A DNA stretch of 64,000 nt from Muricea muricata (taxonomy: Eukaryota > Cnidaria > Anthozoa > Malacalcyonacea > Plexauridae), in contig OY979717.1 of the NCBI GenBank assembly GCA_963855995.1, positions 41,626,107 through 41,690,106 of the forward strand, in the 5' to 3' direction. The notes beneath the pieces are model-generated. The model did no database searches. It was not told the DNA's origin and worked only from the letters and a program-made list of their open reading frames with translations. Positions within the stretch are counted from its first letter, which is position 1. Each line of letters begins with the position of its first letter. Positions 36,651-50,244 of the stretch are shown piece by piece. The translations under genes and the position numbers were made by a program.

Positions 36651-37644
36651 CTCTGTTTTTCCCGTGTCATCGTTCTGTTCTTCTATGAAATATCGAATTC
36701 ATAGAGAAGCATGATCTTGTAAGCACAGATGTTCACGACCATACCGTCTGGAAAATACCGGTTCTCGTCCGATCACCGCAGTTAAACTAGACTGGGCGGA
36801 GTTAGTACTTGGATGGGAGACCGCCTAGGAATACTTCGTGTCGTGAGCTCTGTTTTTTCTCCAGTCATCGTTCTATTCTTCTATGAAATATCGAATTCAT
36901 ACAGAAGCATATTCTTGTGAAGCACAGATGTTCACGACCATACCGTTTGGAAAATACCGGTTCCAGTCCGACCACCGCAGTTAAACTAGACTGGACGGAG
37001 TTAATACTAGGATGGGAGACCGCCTTGGAATACTTCGTGTCGTGAGCTCTGCTTTTTCCCCTGTCATCGTTCTTATCTTTTGCGAAAAATCGAAATGAAT
37101 GAGAAGCATATTCTTTTAACGGACACATGTTCACGACCATACCGTCTGGAAAATACCGGTTCTCGTCCGATCACCGCAGTTAAACAAGACTGGGCGGAGT
37201 TAGTACTTGGATGGGAGACCGCTTTGGAATACTTCGTGTCGTGAGCTATGTTTTTTCCCGGGTCATCGTTCTATTCTTCTATAAAATATCGAATTCATAG
37301 AGAAGCATATTCTTGTAAAACACACATGTTCACGACCATACCGTCTTGAAAATACCGGTTCTCGTCCGATCACCGCAGTTAAATTAGACTGGGCGGAGTT
37401 AGTACTTGGATGGGAGACCGCTTAGGAATACTTCGTGTCGTGAGCTCTGTTTTCCCCGTGTCATCGTTCAATTCTTCTATGAAATATCGAATTCATAAAG
37501 AAGCATGATCTGGTAAAGCACAGATGTTCACGACCATACCGTCTGGAACATACCGGTTCTCGTCCGATCACCGCAGTTAAACTAGACTGGGCGGAGTTAG
37601 TACTTGTATGGGAGACCGCCTAGGAATACTTCGTGTGGTGAGCT
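34943..37644 (+). rRNA. 5S: 5S rRNA genes, block 12 (14 copies), left copy of the 2,782-bp segment
   Basis: Starts: 34943, 35142, 35341, 35539, 35738, 35937, 36136, 36335, 36534, 36731, 36930, 37129, 37328, 37526. Markers: ACCTAACCGTC in 35142, GGAGAATACC in 35341, GCAGTTGAAC in 35539, the C-box double change in 35738, GTCCAACC in 36136, GTTCAGGACC and GTTAGACTAG in 36335, the GTTTGG/GGTTCCAGTCC allele in 36930, and AAACAAGACTGG in 37129. Confidence 0.94.
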
Positions 37645-40205
37645 CTGTTTTTTCCCGTGTCATCGTTCTTATCTTTTGCAAAACATCGAAATGAATTAGA
37701 AGCATATTCTTTTAACGCACACATGTTCACGACCATACCATCTATAAATTACCGGTTCTCGTCCGATCACCGCAGTTAAATTAGACTGGGCGGAGTTAGT
37801 ACTTGGATGGGAGACCGCCTAGGAATACTTCGTGTCGTGAGCTCTGCTTTTTCCCCTGTCATCGTTCTTATCTTTTGCGGAACATCGAAATGAATGAGAA
37901 GCATATTCTTTTAACGCACACATGTTCACGACCTAACCGTCTGGAAAATACCGGTTCTCGTCCGATCACCGCAGTTAAACTAGACTGGGCGGAGTTAGTA
38001 CTTGGATGGGAGACCGCCTAGGAATACTTCGTGTCGTGAGCTCTACTTTTTCCCCTGTCATTGTTCTATTCTTCTATGAAATATCGAATTCATAGAGAAG
38101 CATATTCTTGTAAAACACACACGTTCACGACCATACCGTCTGGAGAATACCGGTTCTCGTCCGATCACCGCAGTTAAATTAGACTGGGCGGAGTTAGTAC
38201 TTGGATGGGAGACCGCTTAAGAATACTTCGTGTCGTGAGCTCTGTTTTTCCCGTGTCATCGTTCTATTCTTCTATGAAATATCGAATTCATAGAGAAGCA
38301 TGATCTTAGAAAGCACAGATGTTCACGACCATACCGTCTGGAAATTACCGGTTCTCGTCCGATCACCGCAGTTGAACTAGACTGGGCGGAGTTAGTACTT
38401 GGATGGGAGACCGCTTAGGAATACTTCGTGTGGTGAGCTCTGTTTTTTCCATTGTCATCGTTCTTATCTTTTGCGAAACATCGAAATGAATGAGAAGCAT
38501 ATTCTTTTAACGCACACATGTTCACGACCATACCATCTATAAATTACCGGTTCTCGTCCGATCACCGCAGTTAAACTAGACTGGGCGGAGTTAGTACTTC
38601 GATGGGAGACCGGCTAGGAATACTTCGTGTCGTGAGCTCTGTTTTTTCCCCTGTCATCGTTCTTATCTTTTGCAAAACATCGAAATGAATGAGAAGCATA
38701 TTCTTTTAACGCACACATGTTCACGACCATACCATCTATAAATTACCGGTTCTCGTCCGATCACCGCAGTTAAACTAGACTGGGCGGAGTTAGTACTTGG
38801 ATGGGAGACCGCCTAGGAATACTTCGTGTCGTGAACTCTGTTTTTTCCCGGGTCATCGTTCTATTCTTCTATGAAATATCGAATTCATACAAAAGCATCT
38901 TCTTGTGAAGCACAGATGTTCACGACCATATCGTCTGGAAAATACCGGTTCTCGTCCAACCACCGCAGTTAAACTAGACTGGACGGAGTTAGTACTAGGA
39001 TGGGAGACCGCCTAGAAATACTTCGTGTCGTGAGTTCTGTTTTTTCCCTTGTCATCGTTCTTATCTTTTGCGAAACATCGAAATGAATGAGAAGCATATT
39101 CTTTTAACGCACACATGTTCAGGACCATACCGTCTGGAAAATACCGGTTCTCGTGCGATCACCGCAGTTAGACTAGACTGGGCGGAGTTAGTACTTGGAT
39201 GGAAGACCGCCTAGGAATACTTCGTGTCGTGAGCTCTGCTTTTTCCCCTGTCATTGTTCTATTCTTCTATGAAATATCGAATTGATAGAGAAGCATATTC
39301 TTGTAAAACACACATGTTCACGACCATACCATCTGGATAATACCGGTTCACGTCCGATCACCGCAGTTAAACTAGACTGGGCGGAGTTAGTACTTGGATG
39401 GGAGACCGCCTAGGAATACTTCGTGTCGTGAGCTCTGTTTTTCCTCCAGTCATCGTTCTATTCTTCTATGAAATATCGAATTCATACAGAAGCATATTCT
39501 TGTGAAGCACAGATGTTCACGACCATACCGTTTGGAAAATACCGGTTCCAGTCCGACCACCGCAGTTAAAGTAGACTGGACGGAGTTAATACTAGGATGG
39601 GAGACCGCCTAGGAATACTTCGTGTCGTGAGCTCTGCTTTTTCCCCTGTCATCGTTCTTATCTTTTGCGAAAAATCGAAATGAATGAGAAGCATATTCTT
39701 TTAACGGACACATGTTCACGACCATACCGTCTGGAAAATACCGGTTCTCGTCCAATCACCGCAGTTAAACAAGACTGGGCGGAGTTAGTACTTGGATGGG
39801 AGACCGCTTAGGAATACTTCGTGTCGTGAGCTATGTTTTTTCCCGGGTCATCGTTCTATTCTTCTATAAAATATCGAATTCATAGAGAAGCATATTCTTG
39901 TAAAACACACATGTTCACGACCATACCGTCTTGAAAATACCGGTTCTCGTCCGATCACCGCAGTTAAATTAGACTGGGCGGAGTTAGTACTTGGATGGGA
40001 GACCGCTTAGGAATACTTCGTGTCGTGAGCTCTGTTTTCCCCGTGTCATCGTTCTATTCTTCTATGAAATATCGAATTCATAAAGAAGCATGATCTGGTA
40101 AAGCACAGATGTTCACGACCATACCGTCTGGAACATACCGGTTCTCGTCCGATCACCGCAGTTATACTAGACTGGGCGGAGTTAGTACTTGTATGGGAGA
40201 CCGCC
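37622..40205 (+). repeat. Higher-order repeat, 2,782-bp offset, right copy with one unit deleted
   Basis: Counterpart of 34,840-37,620 lacking the unit that begins at 36731 in the left copy. The join is in the spacer after the 39316 gene. Confidence 0.85.
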
Positions 40206-40229
40206 TAGGAATACTTCGTGTCGTGAGCT
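37725..40229 (+). rRNA. 5S: 5S rRNA genes, block 13 (13 copies), right copy of the 2,782-bp segment, one unit short
   Basis: Starts: 37725, 37924, 38123, 38321, 38520, 38719, 38918, 39117, 39316, 39515, 39714, 39913, 40111. The first nine match 34943-36534 at 2,782 bp; the last four match 36930-37526 at 2,585 bp. The unit matching 36731 is therefore missing, and the spacer after 39316 (TTTTTCCTCCAG) looks like a join of the two flanking spacer types. Confidence 0.94.
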
Positions 40230-40309
40230 CTGTTTTTTCCCGTGTCATCGTTCTTATCTTTTTCGAAACATCGAAATGAATGAGAAGCATATTCTTTTAA
40301 CGCACACAT

Positions 40310-42614
40310 GTTCACGACCATACCATCTATAAATTACCGGTTCTCGTCCGATCACCGCAGTTAAATTAGACTGGGCGGAGTTAGTACTTGGATGGGAGAC
40401 CGCCTAGGAATACTTCGTGTCGTGAGCTATGTTTTTTCCCGGGTCATCGTTCTATTCTTCTATAAAATATCGAATTCATAGAGAAGCATATTCTTGTAAA
40501 CCACACATGTTCACGACCATACCGTTTGGAAAATACCGGTTCTCGTCCGATCACCGCAGCTAAATTAGACTGGGCGGAGTTAGTACTTGGATAGGAGACC
40601 GCTTAGGAATACTTCGTGTCGTGAGCTCTGTTTTTCCCGTGTCATCGTTCTATTCTTCTATGAAATATCGAATTCATAAAGAAGCATAATCTGGTAAAGC
40701 ACAGATGTTCACGACCATACCGTCTGGAACATACCGGTTCTCGTCCGACCACCGCAGTTAAACTAGACTGGACGGAGTTAGTACTAGGATGGGAGACCGC
40801 CTAGGAATACTTCGTGTCGTGAGTTCCGTTTTTCCCCTGTCATCGTTCTTATCTTTTGCGAAACATCGAAATGAATGAGAAGCATATTCTTTTAACGCAC
40901 ACATGTTCACGACCATGCCGTCTGGAAAATACTGGTTCTCGTCCGATCACCGCAGTTAAACTAGACTGGGCGGAGTTAGTACTTGGATGGGAGTCCGCCT
41001 AGGAATACTTCGTGTCGTGAGCTATGCTTTTTTCCCTGTCATTGTTCTATTCTTCTATGAAATATCGAATTCATAGAGAAGCATATTCTTGTAAAACACA
41101 CATGTTCACGACCATACCGTCTTGAAAATACCGGTTCTCGTCCGATCACCGCAGTTAAATTAGACTGGGCGGAGTTAGTACTTGGATGGGAGACCGCTTA
41201 GGAATACTTCGTGTCGTGAGCTCTGTTTTTCCCGTGTCATCGTTCTATTCTTCTATGAAATATCGAATTCATAAAGAAGCATGATCTTGTAAAGCACAGA
41301 TGTTCACGACCATACCGTCTTTAAAATACCGGTTCTCGTCCGATCACCGCAGTTAAATTAGACTGGGCGGAGTTAGTACTTGGATGGGAGACCGCCTAGG
41401 AATACTTCGTGTGGTGAGCTCTGTTTTTTCCCGTGTCATCGTTCTTATCTTTTGCGAAACATCGAAATGAATGAGAAGCATATTCTTTTAACGCACACAT
41501 GTTCACGACCATACCATCTATAAATTACCGGTTCTCGTCCGATCACCGCAGTTAAATTAGACTGGGCGGAGTTAGTACTTGGATGGGAGACCGCCTAGGA
41601 ATACTTCGTGTCGTGAGCTATGTTTTTTCCCGGCTCATCGTTCTATTCTTCTATAAAATATCGAAATCATAGAGAAGCATATTCTTGTAAACCACACATG
41701 TTCACGACCATACCGTCTGGAAAATACCGGTTCTCGTCTGATCACCGCAGTTAAACTAGACCGGGCGGAGTTAGTACTTGGATGGGAGACCGCTTAGGAA
41801 TACTTCGTGTCGTGAGCTCTGTTTTTTCCCGGGTCATCGTTCTATTCTTCTATGAAATATCGAATTCATACAGAAGCATATTCTTATGAAGCACAGATGT
41901 TCACGACCATACCGTCTGGAAAATACCGGTTCTCGTCCGATCACCGCAGTTAAACTAGACTGGGCGGAGTTAGTACTAGGATGGGAGACCGCCTAAAAAT
42001 ACTTCGTGTCGTGAGCTCTGTTTTTTCCCGTGTCATCGTTCTTATCTTTTTCGAAAACTCGAAATGAATGAGAAGCATATTCTTTTAACGCACACATGTT
42101 CACGACCATACCATCTATAAATTACCGGTTCTCGTCCGATGACCGCAGTTAAACTAGACTGGGCGGAGTTAGTACTTGGATGGGAGACCGCCTAAAAATA
42201 CTTCGTGTCGTGAGCTCTGTTTTTTCCCGTGTCATCGTTCTATTCTTCTATGAAATATCGAATTCATACAGAAGCATATTCTTATGAAGCACAGATGTTC
42301 ACGACCATACCGTCTGGAAAATACCGGTTCTCGTCCGATCACCGCAGTTAAACTAGACTGGGCGGAGTTAGTACTTGGATGGGAGACCGCCTAAAAATAC
42401 TTCGTGTCGTGAGCTCTGTTTTTTCCCGTGTCATCGTTCTTATCTTTTCCGAAAACTCGAAATGAATGAGAAGCATATTCTTTTAACGCACACATGTTCA
42501 CGACCATACCATCTATAAATTACCGGTTCTCGTCCGATGACCGCAGTTAAACTAGACCGGGCGGCGTTAGTACTTGGATGGGAGACCGCTTAGGAATACT
42601 TCGTGTCGTGAGCT
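40310..42614 (+). rRNA. 5S: 5S rRNA genes, block 14 (12 copies)
   Basis: Starts: 40310, 40509, 40707, 40905, 41104, 41302, 41501, 41700, 41899, 42098, 42297, 42496. 40310-40905 match 17071-17666 (offset 23,239). 41501-42098 match 32560-33157 (offset 8,941) and 57992-58589 (offset 16,491). 41302 has GTCTTTAAAATACC. 42098 and 42496 have CGATGACCGC in helix III. 42496 has GACCGGGCGGCGTTAG, shared with 46271. Confidence 0.94.
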
Positions 42615-45349
42615 CTGTTTTTTCCCGGGTCATCGTTCTATTCTTCTATGAAATATCGAATTCATACAGAAGCATATTCTTGTGAAGCACAGATGTTCAC
42701 GACCATACCGTCTGGAAAATACCGGTTCTCGTCCGACCACCGCAGTTAAACTAGACTGGACGGAGTTAGTACTAGGATGGGAGACCGCCTAGGAATACTT
42801 CGTGTCGTGAGCTCTGCTTTTTCCCCTGTCATCGTTCTTATCTTTTGCGGAACATCGAAATGAATGAGAAGCATATTCTTTTAACGCACACATGTTCACG
42901 ACCTAACCGTCTGGAAAATACCGGTTCTCGTCCGATCACCGCAGTTAAACTAGACTGGGCGGAGTTAGTACTTGGATGGGAGACCGCCTAGGAATACTTC
43001 GTGTCGTGAGCTCTACTTTTTCCCCTGTCATTGTTCTATTCTTCTATGAAATATCGAATTCATAGAGAAGCATATTCTTGTAAAACACACATGTTCACGA
43101 CCATACCGTCTGGAGAATACCGGTTCTCGTCCGATCACCGCAGTTAAATTAGACTGGGCGGAGTTAGTACTTGGATGGGAGACCGCTTAGGAATACTTCG
43201 TGTCGTGAGCTCTGTTTTTCCCGTGTCATCGTTCTATTCTTCTATGAAATATCGAATTCATAGAGAAGCATGATCTTAGAAAGCACAGATGTTCACGACC
43301 ATACCGTCTGGAAAATACCGGTTCTCGTCCGATCACCGCAGTTGAACTAGACTGGGCGGAGTTAGAACTTGGATGGGAGACCGCTTAGGAATACTTCGTG
43401 TGGTGAGCTCTGTTTTTTCCCCTGTCATCGTTCTTATCTTTTGCGAAACATCGAAATGAATGAGAAGCATATTCTTTTAACGCACACATGTTCCCGACCA
43501 TACCATCTATAAATTACCGGTTCTCGTCCGATCACCGCAGTTAAACTAGACTGGGCGGAGTTAGTACTTCGATGGGAGACCGGCTAGGAATACTTCGTGT
43601 CGTGAGCTCTGTTTTTTCCCCTGTCATCGTTCTTATCTTTTGCGAAACATCGAAATGAATGAGAAGCATATTCTTTTAACGCACACATGTTCACGACCAT
43701 ACCATGTATAAATTACCGGTTCTCGTCCGATCACCGCAGTTAAACTAGACTGGGCGGAGTTAGTACTTGGATGGGAGACCGCCTAGGAATACTTCGTGTC
43801 GTGAACTCTGTTTTTTCCCGGGTCATCGTTCTATTCTTCTATGAAATATCGAATTCATACAAAAGCATATTCTTGTGAAGCACAGATGTTCACGACCATA
43901 TCGTCTGGAAAATACCGGCTCTCGTCCAACCACCGCAGTTAAACTAGACTGGACGGAGTTAGTACTAGGATGGGAGACCGCCTAGGAATACTTCGTGTCG
44001 TGAGTTCTGTTTTTTCCCCTGTCATCGTTCTTATCTTTTGCGAAACATCGAAATGAATGAGAAGCATATTCTTTTAACGCACACATGTTCAGGACCATAC
44101 CGTCTGGAAAATACCGGTTCTCGTCCGATCACCGCAGTTAGACTAGACTGGGCGGAGTTAGTACTTGGATGGAAGACCGCCTGGGAATACTTCGTGTCGT
44201 GAGCTCTGCTTTTTCCCCTGTCATTGTTCTATTCTTCTATGAAATATCGAATTGATAGAGAAGCATATTCTTGTAAAACACACATGTTCACGACCATACC
44301 ATCTGGAAAATACCGGTTCACGTCCGATCACCGCAGTTAAACTAGACTGGGCGGAGTTAGTACTTGGATGGGAGACCGCCTAGGAATACTTCGTGTCGTG
44401 AGCTCTGTTTTTCCCGTGTCATCGTTCTGTTCTTCTATGAAATATCGAATTCATAGAGAAGCATGATCTTGTAAGCACAGATGTTCCCGACCATACCGTC
44501 TGGAAAATACCGGTTCTCGTCCGATCACCGCAGTTAAACTAGACTGGGCGGAGTTAGTACTTGGATGGGAGACCGCCTAGGAATACTTCGTGTCGTGAGC
44601 TCTGTTTTTTCTCCAGTCATCGTTCTATTCTTCTATGAAATATCGAATTCATACAGAAGCATATTCTTGTGAAGCACAGATGTTCACGACCATACCGTTT
44701 GGAAAATACCGGTTCCAGTCCGACCACCGCAGTTAAACTAGACTGGACGGAGTTAATACTAGGATGGGAGACCGCCTAGGAATACTTCGTGTCGTGAGCT
44801 CTGCTTTTTCCCCTGTCATCGTTCTTATCTTTTGGGAAAAATCGAAATGAATGAGAAGCATATTCTTTTAACGGACACATGTTCACGACCATACCGCCTG
44901 GAAAATACCGGTTCTCGTCCGATCACCGCAGTTAAACAAGACTGGGCGGAGTTAGTACTTGGATGGGAGACCGCTTAGGAATACTTCGTGTCGTGAGCTC
45001 TGTTTTTCCCGTGTCATCGTTCTATTCTTCTATGAAATATCGAATTCATATAGAAGCATGATCTTGTAAGCACAGATGTTCACGACCATACCGTCTGGAA
45101 AATACCGGTTCTCGTCCGATCACCGCAGTTAAACTAGACTGGGCGGAGTTAGTACTTGGATGGGAGACCGCCTAGGAATACTTCGTGTCGTGAGCTCTGC
45201 TTTTTCCCCTGTCACTGTTCTATTCTTCTATGAAATATCGAATTCATAGAGAAGCATATTCTTGTAAAACACACATGTTCACGACCATACCGTTTGGAAA
45301 ATACCGGTTCTCGTCCGATCACCGCAGTTAAACTAGACTGGGCGGAGTT

Positions 45350-45381
<32 letters not shown>

Positions 45382-46314
45382 TCGTGTGGTGAGCTCTGTT
45401 TTTTCCCCTGTCATCGTTCTTATCTTTTGCGAAACATCGAAATAAATGAGAAGCATATTCTTTTAACGCACACATGTTCACGACCTAACTGTCTGGAAAA
45501 TACCGGTTCTCGTCCGATCACCGCAGTTAAACTAGACTGGGCGGAGTTAGTACTTGGATGGGAGACCGCCTAGGAATACTTCGTGTCGTGAGCTCTACTT
45601 TTTCCCCTGTCATTGTTCTATTCTTCTATGAAATATCGAATTCATAGAGAAGCATATTCTTGTAAAACACACATGTTCACGACCATACCGTCTGGAGAAT
45701 ACCGGTTCTCGTCCGATCACCGCAGTTAAATTAGACTGGGCGGAGTTAGTACTTGGATGGGAGACCGCTTAGGAATACTTCGTGTCGTGAGCTCTGTTTT
45801 TCCCGTGTCATCGTTCTATTCTTCTACGAAATATCGAATTCATAGAGAAGCATGATCTTAGAAAGCACAGATGTTCACGACCATACCGTCTGGAAAATAC
45901 CGGTTCTCGTCCGATCACCGCAGTTGAACTAGACTGGGCGGAGTTAGTACTTGGATGGGAGACCGCTTAGGAATACTTCGTGTGGTGAGCTCTGTTTTTT
46001 CCGCTGTCATCGTTCTTATCTTTTGCGAAACATCGAAATGAATGAGAAGCATATTCTTTTAACGCACACATGTTCACGACCATACCATCTATAAATTACC
46101 GGTTCTCGTCCGATCACCGCAGTTAAATTAGACTGGGCGGAGTTAGTACTTGGATGGGAGACCGCCTAGGAATACTTCGTTTCGTGAGCTATGTTTTTTC
46201 CCGGGTCATCGTTCTATCCTTCTATAAAATATCGAATTCATAGAGAAGCATATTCTTGTAAACCACACATGTTCACGACCATACCGTCTGGAAAATACCG
46301 GTTCTTGTCCGATC
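42540..46314 (+). repeat. 3,775-bp tandem duplication, left copy (19 units)
   Basis: Abuts the right copy. Identity begins after GATGACC (G at 42539) against GATCACC (C at 46314), inside a 5S gene. Confidence 0.9.
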
Positions 46315-46389
46315 ACCGCAGTTAAACTAGACCGGGCGGCGTTAGTACTTGGATGGGAGACCGCTTAGGAATACTTCGTGTCGTGAGCT
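42695..46389 (+). rRNA. 5S: 5S rRNA genes, block 15 (19 copies), left half of the 3,775-bp tandem duplication
   Basis: Starts: 42695, 42894, 43093, 43291, 43490, 43689, 43888, 44087, 44286, 44483, 44682, 44881, 45078, 45277, 45476, 45675, 45873, 46072, 46271. 43291 has GTTAGAACTTGG. 43490 begins GTTCCCG and has the C-box double change. 44087 has GTTCAGGACC, GTTAGACTAG, GGAAGACCGCCTGGG. 45277 has GAGACCTCCTAGG. 45476 follows a family A spacer with GAAATAAATGAG and has CCTAACTGTC. Confidence 0.94.
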
Positions 46390-49300
46390 CTGTTTTTTCC
46401 CGGGTCATCGTTCTATTCTTCTATGAAATATCGAATTCATACAGAAGCATATTCTTGTGAAGCACAGATGTTCACGACCATACCGTCTGGAAAATACCGG
46501 TTCTCGTCCGACCACCGCAGTTAAACTAGACTGGACGGAGTTAGTACTAGGATGGGAGACCGCCTAGGAATACTTCGTGTCGTGAGCTCTGCTTTTTCCC
46601 CTGTCATCGTTCTTATCTTTTGCGGAACATCGAAATGAATGAGATGCATATTCTTTTAACGCACACATGTTCACGACGTAACCGTCTCGAAAATACCGGT
46701 TCTCGTCCGATCACCGCAGTTAAACTAGACTGGGCGGAGTTAGTACTTGGATGGGAGACCGCCTAGGAATACTTCGTGTCGTGAGCTCTACTTTTTCCCC
46801 TGTCATTGTTCTATTCTTCTATGAAATATCGAATTCATAGAGAAGCATATTCTTGTAAAACACACATGTTCACGACCATACCGTCTGGAGAATACCGGTT
46901 CTCGTCCGATCACCGCAGTTAAATTAGACTGGGCGGAGTTAGTACTTGGATGGGAGACCGCTTAGGAATACTTCGTGTCGTGAGCTCTGTTTTTCCCGTG
47001 TCATCGTTCTATTCTTCTATGAAATATCGAATTCATAGAGAAGCATGATCTTAGAAAGCACAGATGTTCACGACCATACCGTCTGGAAAATACCGGTTCT
47101 CGTCCGATCACCGCAGTTGAACTAGACTGGGCGGAGTTAGAACTTGGATGGGAGACCGCTTAGGAATACTTCGTGTGGTGAGCTCTGTTTTTTCCCCTGT
47201 CATCGTTCTTATCTTTTGCGAAACATCGAAATGAATGAGAAGCATATTCTTTTAACGCACACATGTTCACGACCATACCATCTATAAATTACCGGTTCTC
47301 GTCCGATCACCGCAGTTAAACTAGACTGGGCGGAGTTAGTACTTCGATGGGAGACCGGCTAGGAATACTTCGTGTCGTGAGCTCTGTTTTTTCCCCTGTC
47401 ATCGTTCTTATCTTTTGCGAAACATCGAAATGAATGAGAAGCATATTCTTTTAACGCACACATGTTCACGACCATACCATGTATAAATTACCGGTTCTCG
47501 TCCGATCACCGCAGTTAAACTAGACTGGGCGGAGTTAGTACTTGGATGGGAGACCGCCTAGGAATACTTCGTGTCGTGAACTCTGTTTTTTCCCGGGTCA
47601 TCGTTCTATTCTTCTATGAAATATCGAATTCATACAAAAGCATATTCTTGTGAAGCACAGATGTTCACGACCATATCGTCTGGAAAATACCGGTTCTCGT
47701 CCAACCACCGCAGTTAAACTAGACTGGACGGAGTTAGTACTAGGATGGGAGACCGCCTAGGAATACTTCGTGTCGTGAGTTCTGTTTTTTCCCCTGTCAT
47801 CGTTCTTATCTTTTGCGAAACATCGAAATGAATGAGAAGCATATTCTTTTAACGCACACATGTTCAGGACCATACCGTCTGGAAAATACCGGTTCTCGTC
47901 CGATCACCGCAGTTAGACTAGACTGGGCGGAGTTAGTACTTGGATGGAAGACCGCCTGGGAATACTTCGTGTCGTGAGCTCTGCTTTTTCCCCTGTCATT
48001 GTTCTATTCTTCTATGAAATATCGAATTGATAGAGAAGCATATTCTTGTAAAACACACATGTTCACGACCATAACATCTGGAAAATACCGGTTCACGTCC
48101 GATCACCGCAGTTAAACTAGACTGGGCGGAGTTAGTACTTGGATGGGAGACCGCCTAGGAATACTTCGTGTCGTGAGCTCTGTTTTTCCCGTGTCATCGT
48201 TCTGTTCTTCTATGAAATATCGAATTCATAGAGAAGCATGATCTTGTAAGCACAGATGTTCACGACCATACCGTCTGGAAAATACCGGTTCTCGTCCGAT
48301 CACCGAAGTTAAACTAGACTGGGCGGAGTTAGTACTTGGATGGGAGACCGCCTAGGAATACTTCGTGTCGTGAGCTCTGTTTTTTCTCCAGTCATCGTTC
48401 TATTCTTCTATGAAATATCGAATTCATACAGAAGCATATTCTTGTGAAGCACAGATGTTCACGACCATACCGTTTGGAAAATACCGGTTCCAGTCCGACC
48501 ACCGCAGTTAAACTAGACTGGACGGAGTTAATACTAGGATGGGAGACCGCCTAGGAATACTTCGTGTCGTGAGCTCTGCTTTTTCCCCTGTCATCGTTCT
48601 TATCTTTTGCGAAAAATCGAAATGAATGAGAAGCATATTCTTTTAACGGACACATGTTCACGACCATACCGTCTGAAAAATACCGGTTCTCGTCCGATCA
48701 CCGCAGTTAAACAAGACTGGGCGGAGTTAGTACTTGGATGGGAGACCGCTTAGGAATACTTCGTGTCGTTAGCTCTGTTTTTCCCGTGTCATCGTTCTAT
48801 TCTTCTATGAAATATCGAATTCATAGAGAAGCATGATCTTGTAAGCACAGATGTTCACGACCATACCGTCTGGAAAATACCGGTTCTCGTCCGATCACCG
48901 CAGTTAAACTAGACTGGGCGGAGTTAGTACTTGGATGGGAGACCGCCTAGGAATACTTCGTGTCGTGAGCTCTGCTTTTTCCTCTGTCACTGTTCTATTC
49001 TTCTATGAAATATCGAATTCATAGAGAAGCATAATCTTGTAAAACACACATGTTCACGACCATACCGTTTGGAAAATACCGGTTCTCGTTCGATCACCGC
49101 AGTTAAACTAGACTGGGCGGAGTTAGTACTTGGATGGGAGACCGCCTAGGAATACTTCGTGTGGTGAGCTCTGTTTTTTCCCCTGTCATCGTTCTTATCT
49201 TTTGCGAAACATCGAAATGAATGAGAAGCATATTCTTTTAACGCACACATGTTCACGACCTAACTGTCTGGAAAATACCGGTTCTCGTCCGATCACCGCA

Positions 49301-50089
49301 GTTAAACTAGACTGGGCGGAGTTAGTACTTGGATGGGAGACCGCCTAGGAATACTTCGTGTCGTGAGCTCTACTTTTTCCCCTGTCATTGTTCTATTCTT
49401 CTATGAAATATCGAATTCATAGAGAAGCATATTCTTGTAAAACACACATGTTCACGACCATACCGTCTGGAGAATACCGGTTCTCGTCCGATCACCGCAG
49501 TTAAATTAGACTGGGCGGAGTTAGTACTTGGATGGGAGACCGCTTAGGAATACTTCGTGTCGTGAGCTCTGTTTTTCCCGTGTCATCGTTCTATTCTTCT
49601 ACGAAATATCGAATTCATAGAGAAGCATGATCTTAGAAAGCACAGATGTTCACGACCATACCGTCTGGAAAATACCGGTTCTCGTCCGATCACCGCAGTT
49701 GAACTAGACTGGGCGGAGTTAGTACTTGGATGGGAGACCGCTTAGGAATACTTCGTGTGGTGAGCTCTGTTTTTTCCGCTGTCATCGTTCTTATCTTTTG
49801 CGAAACATCGAAATGAATGAGAAGCATATTCTTTTAACGCACACATGTTCACGACCATACCATCTATAAATTACCGGTTCTCGTCCGATCACCGCAGTTA
49901 AATTAGACTGGGCGGAGTTAGTACTTGGATGGGAGACCGCCTAGGAATACTTCGTTTCGTGAGCTATGTTTTTTCCCGGGTCATCGTTCTATCCTTCTAT
50001 AAAATATCGAATTCATAGAGAAGCATATTCTTGTAAACCACACATGTTCACGACCATACCGTCTGGAAAATACCGGTTCTTGTCCGATC
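46315..50089 (+). repeat. 3,775-bp tandem duplication, right copy (19 units)
   Basis: Identity with the left copy continues to 50,107, where the sequence jumps to that following 46,530, beginning a third, partial copy that lacks one unit. Confidence 0.9.
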
Positions 50090-50164
50090 ACCGCAGTTAA
50101 ACTAGACTGGACGGAGTTAGTACTAGGATGGGAGACCGCCTAGGAATACTTCGTGTCGTGAGCT
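46470..50164 (+). rRNA. 5S: 5S rRNA genes, block 16 (19 copies), right half of the 3,775-bp tandem duplication
   Basis: Starts: 46470, 46669, 46868, 47066, 47265, 47464, 47663, 47862, 48061, 48258, 48457, 48656, 48853, 49052, 49251, 49450, 49648, 49847, 50046. They match block 15 gene by gene. Differences include ACGTAACCGTCTCG in 46669 against CCTAACCGTCTGG in 42894, CATAACATC in 48061, CACCGAAGTT in 48258 and CGTTCGATC in 49052. The last gene, 50046, changes allele inside the gene body at 50108, where a broken third copy begins. Confidence 0.94.
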
Positions 50165-50244
50165 CTGCTTTTTCCCCTGTCATCGTTCTTATCTTTTGCG
50201 GAACATCGAAATGAATGAGAAGCATATTCTTTTAATGCACACAT

